Under the pieces are notes generated by a model. The model saw only the letters and a program-made list of their open reading frames with translations. It searched no databases and was not told the origin of the DNA. Source: CAZXNF01 sp050741255 (GTDB lineage: Bacteria > Pseudomonadota > Gammaproteobacteria > Burkholderiales > SG8-41). Taken from it: DNA of 31,316 bases. Of the stretch, positions 24,851-31,316 are shown piece by piece (positions within the stretch are counted from its first letter, which is position 1; every line of letters begins with the position of its first letter). The stretch is from assembly GCA_050741255.1 (NCBI GenBank), contig JBOIEQ010000040.1, forward strand, positions 1 to 31,316, read 5' to 3'. A program made the translations under genes and the position numbers.

Positions 24851-24923
24851 TGACCGGATCGCCGCAAGACGAGACGGTCACAATCCCGCCAGCCAAATTT
24901 TTACGTCGCGAAAGACCGCCCGC

Positions 24924-25127
24924 ATGGAATACGCGCTCATCGTCGTCGCCCTCGGCATCATTCTGATCATCTGGGAATACCGCACGGCGACCGCGCCGGA
25001 TCCCAAGGACAAGCTGAAGCGCCGCAAATCGCTCGATCTGCCGGACAAGGTCCGCCTGCGCGGTCTCATCTTCGTGACCTTCATGCTCGCCCTCGGCGTC
25101 TGGTGGGCGACCTGGTTTTTCGACTGA
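24924..25127 (+). CDS. Small membrane protein of unknown function
   Basis: This 67-residue protein has two predicted helices, one at the N-terminus (ALIVVALGIILIIW) and one at the C-terminus (GLIFVTFMLALGVWWATWFF). They are separated by a strongly basic and acidic loop (PDPKDKLKRRKSLDLPDK). G or C dominates third positions, supporting real coding. The RBS is poor. It does not match a family I know. It stands alone between the hairpin chain and the convergent Bug pseudogene. Confidence 0.6.
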   Translation: MEYALIVVALGIILIIWEYRTATAPDPKDKLKRRKSLDLPDKVRLRGLIFVTFMLALGVWWATWFFD

Positions 25128-25163
25128 ACCCGCCGCCGATGCCGGGGGCCGACACCGCACGGC

Positions 25164-25789
25164 TTATTCGGCCTTGATGTTGCCGGCCTGCGCCACGGCC
25201 TTCCAGTTGGCGATTTCCGCGGCGATGAACTTGCCGAACGCCGCCGGCGTACTGGCCACCACCTCGCCGCTCTGACCGGCGAAACGCTCCCGCACCTCCG
25301 GCGTACCAATGATGCGGACCGTCTCTGCGTACAGCCGGTCGAGAACAGGCTGCGGCGTGCGCGCGAGCGCCACCAGCTCCCTGACCGTCTTCGCGGGCAA
25401 CGCCGGATGCACCACCAGACAGTTGGCGACGCTGATGATCTGGGTGACCGGCGCGAAGTCTTTCAGCGGGTCGAACGGCAGCTTCGCGTACAGCCCGGCA
25501 CGATGCCGAAGGCCGTATCGGCCAGCAGCAGCGTGTAGCCGTCGGGACTGGCCCGCGCGACGAGGTCGGTGCCGATGATCGCACCCGCCCCCGGCCGGTT
25601 GTCCACCACCACGGTCTGCCCCAGCGCCTCGCCCAGCCGCGGGGCCAGAACCCGCGCGGTGAAATCAGTCGTGCCGCCCGGCGCGTAGGCCGCCACCAGC
25701 CGTATCGAGCGGTCGGGATAGCCCTGCGCGGACGCGGTGGCAGCCCAGCCGAGCGCCAATGCCGTTGCCAGCGTGCTTTTGATTGTCAT
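25164..25789 (-). pseudogene. Bug/TctC-family binding protein, frameshifted and internally deleted (copy 6)
   Basis: From ATG at 25789 (RBS AGAAAGG about 25793-25799) a signal peptide and Bug motifs YPDRSIRLVAAYAPGGTTD, DNRPGAGAIIG and PDGYTLLLAD are seen. One base is then missing near 25493-25495 (the codons for G and L merge to GGCTG), and the reading continues one frame over with CLVVHPALPAKTVRELVALAR. At about 25356-25370 the sequence jumps from that point directly to TPQPVLDRLYAETVR, a block normally about 112 residues further on, so the central ligand-binding region is gone. The remainder runs to a TAA. It lies 14 bases downstream of prpE in the same direction, so it was probably the transporter partner of that operon. 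Confidence 0.88.
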
Positions 25790-25803
25790 GCGCCTTTCTC
25801 CCG

Positions 25804-27708
25804 TCAAAGTGCGGCAACCGCCTGCCGGATCTGTTCGATGCCGGCGGGATCGTCGAGTGTGGTCAGATCTCCGGGGTCGCGGCCTTCCGCGATCGCCTGG
25901 ATGCTGCGACGAAGCACTTTGCCCGAGCGTGTCTTCGGCAGCTGGTTCACGAACAGCACCCGCGACGGCCTGCCGATCGCGCCCAGCGCGCGGTCGACGG
26001 TCGCGAAGACTTCCTGCTCCAGTGCGCGGCGGCCCTCCGCCGTCTCCACCCTGGCGGCGTCCTTCACCACCGCGAACGCGAGCGGCAACTGGCCTTTGAG
26101 GGGATCGGCCACGCCGACCACCGCGCATTCCGCGATGCCGGCATGCCCGCTGACCGCCTCCTCGATCTCCCGCGTGCCCAGGCGGTGCCCGGCGACGTTG
26201 ATCACGTCGTCGGTACGGCCGAGGATGAAGTAATAGCCGTCCGCGTCGCGGATGCCCCAGTCGAAGGACGAATAGACGTTCTGCCCGCTTGCCGTCGAGG
26301 TCGAGAAATAGGTCTGCACGAAACGCGCGTCGTCGCCCCACACCGTGGACAGGCAACCCGGTGGCAGCGGCGGCACCACGGCCACCACGCCCTTCTCGTT
26401 GGCCGCGGCTTCCGCGCCGTCGGACTCGCGCAGGAGCTTCACGTTGAAGCCGTACGCCGGGAAGGATGGGCTGCCGAGCCGGGTTTTCATCGGCTCGATG
26501 CCGGGCAGGCTGGTCAGCATCGGCCAGCCGGTCTCGGTCTGCCAGTAATGGTCGATGACCGGCACCTTGAGCGTTTCCTCGAGCCAGCGCGCGGTCGGTT
26601 CGTCGAGCGGTTCGCCGGCCACGAACAGGTGGCGCAGTGAAGACAGGTCGTACTTCGACAGCCAGGCCGGATCCTGCTTCTTCAGCACGCGCGCAGCGGT
26701 CGGGGCGGTGAACATGACCGATACCCGGTATTGCTCGACCAGTTTCCACCAGATGCCCGGGTCCGGACGGATCGGCAGCCCCTCGTAGACCAGGGTCGCC
26801 AGCCCCGCCAGCAAGGGCGCGTAGACAATGTAGGAATGACCGACCACCCAGCCGATGTCGGAGGTCGAGAAAAACGTCTCGCCGGGGCGCGCGCAATAGA
26901 TGAGATCCATGCTGGCGCGCAGCGCCACCGCGTAGCCGCCGGTATCGCGCTGCACGCCCTTGGGCTGGCCGGTCGTGCCCGAGGTGTACAGGATGTAGGA
27001 CGGTTCATTCGACTCGATCCACATCACCGGCACCTGCGCGTTCATGTGCTTCGCGCGCAACTCGCCCCAGTCGCGGTCGCGGCCCGCGGTGCGCGGCATG
27101 GCCTTGTCCAGCCCGCGGTCGAGGATCACCACATGCGCCGGTGGCGCAGTCGCCTGGCGCAACGCCTCGTCCAGCAATAATTTATAGGGAACGGGTTTGC
27201 CCGCCCGCATGCCGGCGTCCGCGGTCAGCAGCACCTTCGGTTTCGCGTCGTCGATGCGCGAGGCCAGGCTGTGCGAAGCGAAACCGCCGAACACCACCGA
27301 ATGGATCGCGCCGATGCGCACCGTGGCGAGCATGGCGAAAATCGCCTCCGGCACCATCGGCATGTAGATCAGCACGCGGTCGCCGCGGCCGACGCCCAGC
27401 GACTGCAGCATCGCCGCGACACGGTTCACCTCGGCGTGCAGCTGACGATAAGTGAAGGTCTCCTCGTGCCCGGTCTCGGTGGAGACGTAGATCAGCGCCG
27501 GCTGGTCGGGGCGGTCCCGCAGGTGGCGGTCGACCGCGTTGTGGCACAGGTTGGTTTCACCGCCGACGAACCAGCGGGCAAACGGCGGGTGCCCGTAGTC
27601 CAGCACGCGGTCGAAGGGCTTGTGCCAGTCGATGCCGGCCGCCAGCTCGCCCCAGAACGCCTCGGGCTCGGCGATCGAACGCCGGTGCGCCGCGCGGTAC
27701 TTGTCCAT
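25804..27708 (-). CDS. prpE: Propionyl-CoA synthetase (PrpE type)
   Basis: This 634-residue acyl-CoA synthetase activates propionate to propionyl-CoA, using ATP, in the cytoplasm. Motifs are YTSGTTGQPKGVQRDTGG, VIDHYWQTETGWP and the regulatory lysine in KTRSGKVLRRS. The pocket reads FVAGEPLDEP, with alanine where the acetate enzyme in this window has TVGEP. That change is known to open the site to propionate, so PrpE is preferred to a second Acs. GGAGGG at about 27711-27717 sets the start. No prpBCD genes are present; the gene is followed by a broken Bug gene. A -10-like box and a palindrome lie upstream. Confidence 0.92.
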   Translation of the reverse strand: MDKYRAAHRRSIAEPEAFWGELAAGIDWHKPFDRVLDYGHPPFARWFVGGETNLCHNAVDRHLRDRPDQPALIYVSTETGHEETFTYRQLHAEVNRVAAMLQSLGVGRGDRVLIYMPMVPEAIFAMLATVRIGAIHSVVFGGFASHSLASRIDDAKPKVLLTADAGMRAGKPVPYKLLLDEALRQATAPPAHVVILDRGLDKAMPRTAGRDRDWGELRAKHMNAQVPVMWIESNEPSYILYTSGTTGQPKGVQRDTGGYAVALRASMDLIYCARPGETFFSTSDIGWVVGHSYIVYAPLLAGLATLVYEGLPIRPDPGIWWKLVEQYRVSVMFTAPTAARVLKKQDPAWLSKYDLSSLRHLFVAGEPLDEPTARWLEETLKVPVIDHYWQTETGWPMLTSLPGIEPMKTRLGSPSFPAYGFNVKLLRESDGAEAAANEKGVVAVVPPLPPGCLSTVWGDDARFVQTYFSTSTASGQNVYSSFDWGIRDADGYYFILGRTDDVINVAGHRLGTREIEEAVSGHAGIAECAVVGVADPLKGQLPLAFAVVKDAARVETAEGRRALEQEVFATVDRALGAIGRPSRVLFVNQLPKTRSGKVLRRSIQAIAEGRDPGDLTTLDDPAGIEQIRQAVAAL

Positions 27709-27744
27709 CGCCCCTCCCGTGGTCGCGCGGCCGCTGTGGGCGCG

Positions 27745-27769
27745 GCATCGTCACGATGCGATGATTCTA
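27745..27769 (-). promoter_or_regulatory. Candidate prpE promoter and operator
   Basis: On the - strand TAGAAT (complement of 27764-27769) is followed by the 15-base palindrome GCATCGT-c-ACGATGC (27745-27759), which would cover the transcription start. The gap to zapE is only 80 bases, so this is the likely control site if prpE is not read through from zapE. Confidence 0.45.
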
Positions 27770-27788
27770 CCCGCCGCGGGGCCGACCA

Positions 27789-28970
27789 TTACGCAAGGTG
27801 AGGTTCCCCGAGATAACGCCGGGTCTGCATCTCCGTCAGCCGGCTCGCGGTACGCGCGAACTCGGCCTTGCCGTCGCCCTCCGCGTAGAGGTCCTCCGGC
27901 AGCGCGGCGGCCGCGAGGATTAGCTTCACGCGGCGGTCGTAGAACTCGTCCACCAGCCAGATGAAGCGCCGCACCCGGTCGCGATCGCGTGGGCTGAACA
28001 ACGGCACGCCGGAAATCAGGATCGTGTGGTAGTGGCGCGCGAGTTCGATGTAGTCGGGCTTGCCGCGCGGGCCGTCGCACAGCGCGTCGAAATCGAACCA
28101 CGCCACGCCACGTGCGTGGCGACGCACCGGCACGGGACGGCCCTCGATGTCGAGCGTGTCGAGCGGATCGGTCTCGTGGCGCGCCACCGCCAGGAAAGCG
28201 TCTTCCATCGCCGCGTCGGCGGCGTTGGTAACCGCTGCGTCGGCGCCGCCGGCATCGACGTGATAGGTGCCCGCCTTTTCCAGCGTGAGCAGGCGGTAGT
28301 CCGTGCCCGCGTCCACGTTGATGATTTCGAGGTTGGCCTTCATCAGCGCGATGGCCGGCAGGAACTGCGTGCGCTGCAGGCCGTTCGGGTAGAGATCGTC
28401 CGGCGCGTAGTTCGAGGTGGTCACCAGCACCACGCCGTGGTCGAACAGCCCTTCCAGCAGGCGCCGCAGCAGCATGGCGTCGGTGATGTCGGAGACGTGG
28501 AACTCGTCGAGGCACAACAGGCGGGTTTCCTTCGCCACGTCCTTCGCCACCAGCGCCATCGGCTCCGGCTGGCCCTGCACGGCCTGCAGCCGGGCATGGA
28601 TCTCCTGCATGAAGCGATGGTAGTGGCTGCGCCGCTTGCGCACGGCCGGCGCGCAGTTGAAAAAGCTGTCCATCAGGAAGCTCTTGCCGCGGCCGACGCC
28701 GCCCCACAGGTAGAGCCCCTTGACCACCCGCTTGCGCGCCAGCAGGCGCAGCAGGGACTCGTCCAGACGCTCCAACGCGATCAGGTCCTCGTAGAGGCGC
28801 TGGAAGCTCGCCAGCGCCGTGCACTGCGCCGCGTCGAGGGAGAAGCCGTGCTCGGCTGCATGCTGCGCGGTCCACTGGACGACGTCCGCGCTGTCCTGCG
28901 GCAGCACGAAATGCCCGCGCGATGCCGGGGGCACGGACGGTGCAGATGCAGGGGCCGCCTCGTCAGCCAT
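27789..28970 (-). CDS. zapE: ZapE/AFG1-like cell-division ATPase
   Basis: This 393-residue AAA+-type ATPase has Walker A GVGRGKS (residues 91-97) in GLYLWGGVGRGKSFLMDSFF, Walker B LLCLDEFHV (Asp155, Glu156) and the sensor-like stretch VVLVTTSNYAPDDLYPNGLQR. In E. coli ZapE acts on the Z ring during constriction; the mitochondrial relative AFG1/LACE1 acts in protein quality control. An insert of about 30 residues around GGADAAVTNAADAA is rich in alanine. In betaproteobacteria zapE commonly follows odhB and lpdA, as here (21 bases after lpdA), so it is probably transcribed with the 2-oxoglutarate dehydrogenase genes. Confidence 0.93.
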   Translation of the reverse strand: MADEAAPASAPSVPPASRGHFVLPQDSADVVQWTAQHAAEHGFSLDAAQCTALASFQRLYEDLIALERLDESLLRLLARKRVVKGLYLWGGVGRGKSFLMDSFFNCAPAVRKRRSHYHRFMQEIHARLQAVQGQPEPMALVAKDVAKETRLLCLDEFHVSDITDAMLLRRLLEGLFDHGVVLVTTSNYAPDDLYPNGLQRTQFLPAIALMKANLEIINVDAGTDYRLLTLEKAGTYHVDAGGADAAVTNAADAAMEDAFLAVARHETDPLDTLDIEGRPVPVRRHARGVAWFDFDALCDGPRGKPDYIELARHYHTILISGVPLFSPRDRDRVRRFIWLVDEFYDRRVKLILAAAALPEDLYAEGDGKAEFARTASRLTEMQTRRYLGEPHLA

Positions 28971-28991
28971 GTCCGCGGACCCGGCGTGGGC

Positions 28992-30416
<1,425 letters not shown>

Positions 30417-30440
30417 GATTTAACCTTAAGAAGACGATTG

Positions 30441-30538
30441 GCCGCCAAGACGCCAAGAGCGCCAAGAAAAGCGCATTCATGTTGGCATCCCAGGGATACG
30501 TTCCTCGCCGTCCTTGGCGTCCTTGGCGTCTTGGCGGC
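30441..30538. repeat. Long inverted repeat of CCAAGACG / CTTGGCGT words between sucB and lpdA
   Basis: The left arm 30441-30468 (GCCGCCAAGACGCCAAGAGC then GCCAAGAA) matches the inverse of the right arm 30511-30538 at 25 of 28 positions. Each arm itself holds three direct copies of a word of nine to ten bases (GCCAAGA type). The loop is about 42 bases. It can fold in the mRNA between the E2 and E3 genes, and the same words occur as dispersed repeats in many proteobacteria, as I recall. Confidence 0.8.
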
Positions 30539-30550
30539 AAAAATAGTGCT

Positions 30551-31316
30551 TTAGACGTCCAGAAGCAGGCGCGAAGGATCTTCCAGCGCTTCCTTGATCG
30601 CCACCAGCGTCAGCACCGCCTCGCGGCCGTCGATGATGCGGTGGTCGTAGGACATCGCCAGGTAGTTCATCGGGCGGATCACAATCTGGCCGTTTTCGAC
30701 CACCGCACGCTCCTTGGTGGCGTGCACACCGAGGATCGCGCTCTGCGGCGGGTTGATGATCGGCGTTGACAGCATGGATCCGAACACTCCGCCGTTGGAG
30801 ATCGAGAAGGTCCCGCCGGTCAGGTCTTCCAGCGCGAGCTTGCCTTCCTGGGCGCGCGCGCCGAAATCGGCAATCTGCTTCTCGATGCCGGAGAAGGACA
30901 GCTGGTCGCAGTTGCGCAGGATGGGCACCACCAGGCCGCGCGGGCTGCCGACGGCGATGCCGATGTCGAAATAGCCGTGGTACACGATGTCGTTGCCGTC
31001 GATCGAGGCGTTGACGATCGGGTACTTCTTCAGCGCATGCACGCAGGCCTTGACGAAGAAGGACATGAAGCCGAGCTTCGCGCCGTGCTCCTTCTCGAAG
31101 CGTTCCTTGTACTTGTTGCGCAGGTCGATGACCGGCTGCATGTTCACTTCGTTGAAGGTCGTCAGGATCGCGGCGGTGGACTGCGACTGCACCAGCCGTT
31201 CGGCGATGCGCGCGCGCAGCCGGGACATGGGCACGCGCTGCACCGAACGCTCGCCGAGCGCGCCGAGATCGACCGCCGGGCCGGGGGCGCGTGGCGCGGC
31301 GGGCGCGGCCGCCTGC
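30551..31316 (-). CDS. sucB: 2-oxoglutarate dehydrogenase E2 (dihydrolipoyl succinyltransferase), C-terminal part
   Basis: The gene is cut by the right edge; the visible 254 codons cover an alanine- and proline-rich linker and the whole catalytic domain. The domain starts at about RVPMSRLRARIAERLVQSQ and contains LTTFNEVNM, GFMSFFVKACVHAL, FDIGIAVGSPRGLVVPILR, GTFSISNGGVFGS and the active site YDHRIIDGRE with catalytic His and Asp. It transfers the succinyl group from lipoyl lysine to CoA in the TCA cycle. The LTTFNEVNM and VPILRN words are those of the succinyl rather than the acetyl enzyme. The lipoyl domain lies outside the window. Confidence 0.95.
   Translation of the reverse strand, partial: QAAAPAAPRAPGPAVDLGALGERSVQRVPMSRLRARIAERLVQSQSTAAILTTFNEVNMQPVIDLRNKYKERFEKEHGAKLGFMSFFVKACVHALKKYPIVNASIDGNDIVYHGYFDIGIAVGSPRGLVVPILRNCDQLSFSGIEKQIADFGARAQEGKLALEDLTGGTFSISNGGVFGSMLSTPIINPPQSAILGVHATKERAVVENGQIVIRPMNYLAMSYDHRIIDGREAVLTLVAIKEALEDPSRLLLDV

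Noticed and set aside
25804..27708. Second acetyl-CoA synthetase
   Set aside because: The AGEP pocket alanine and DHYWQTETGWP motif fit propionyl-CoA synthetase better than Acs.

Overview
This GC-rich window looks like the chromosome of a betaproteobacterium, most likely of the order Burkholderiales. That is an inference. It rests on six genes of the Bug/TctC periplasmic binding-protein family, which is greatly expanded in that order, together with a TctD/QseB-type regulator, a TIGR03648-like acetate-type symporter, and the MlaA, ZapE and 2-oxoglutarate dehydrogenase neighbourhoods. There is no rRNA gene and no plasmid or phage gene. The only RNA gene seen is a tRNA-Ser(GGA).

Left part (1-5549, + strand): a membrane-protein tail runs open into a PdxA2-like dehydrogenase gene. 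It is followed by a 21-bp tandem repeat, a Bug binding protein, a D-malate dehydrogenase (DmlA type), a terminator and two more Bug genes in tandem. Each binding protein could deliver an organic acid for the neighbouring oxidative enzymes, but no TctA or TctB membrane subunit is present here.

Middle-left part (5559-11759, - strand): a small lower-GC gene of unknown function, a double-rhodanese sulfurtransferase, and a compact run made of a VOC protein, an SMP-30/gluconolactonase and an alpha/beta hydrolase. The hydrolase carries every catalytic and halide-pocket residue of fluoroacetate dehalogenase. Upstream lie gabD (succinate-semialdehyde dehydrogenase), separated by a terminator, and a Bug gene broken by a one-base frameshift.

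Central part (12058-23866): mlaA (phospholipid transport lipoprotein) with a strong terminator, then an isochorismatase-fold hydrolase translationally coupled to a Bug gene. A 261-bp MITE-like element with perfect 23-bp terminal inverted repeats follows. Next is an acetate module: acs, a small membrane protein, a CrbS-like symporter/histidine-kinase fusion, a stand-alone receiver protein, a convergent overlapping OmpR-type regulator, and a two-subunit sodium:solute symporter. The large symporter subunit carries a canonical EF-hand loop.

Right part (23905-31316): a TPR protein, tRNA-Ser with a terminator, a chain of four to five hairpins, a small membrane protein, a Bug pseudogene that has both a frameshift and a roughly 112-codon internal deletion, prpE (propionyl-CoA synthetase), zapE, lpdA (E3) and the C-terminal part of sucB/odhB (E2), cut by the window edge. 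The overall theme is uptake and activation of short organic acids (acetate, propionate, malate-like and haloacid-like compounds) and their feeding into the TCA cycle, with visible decay of redundant Bug genes.
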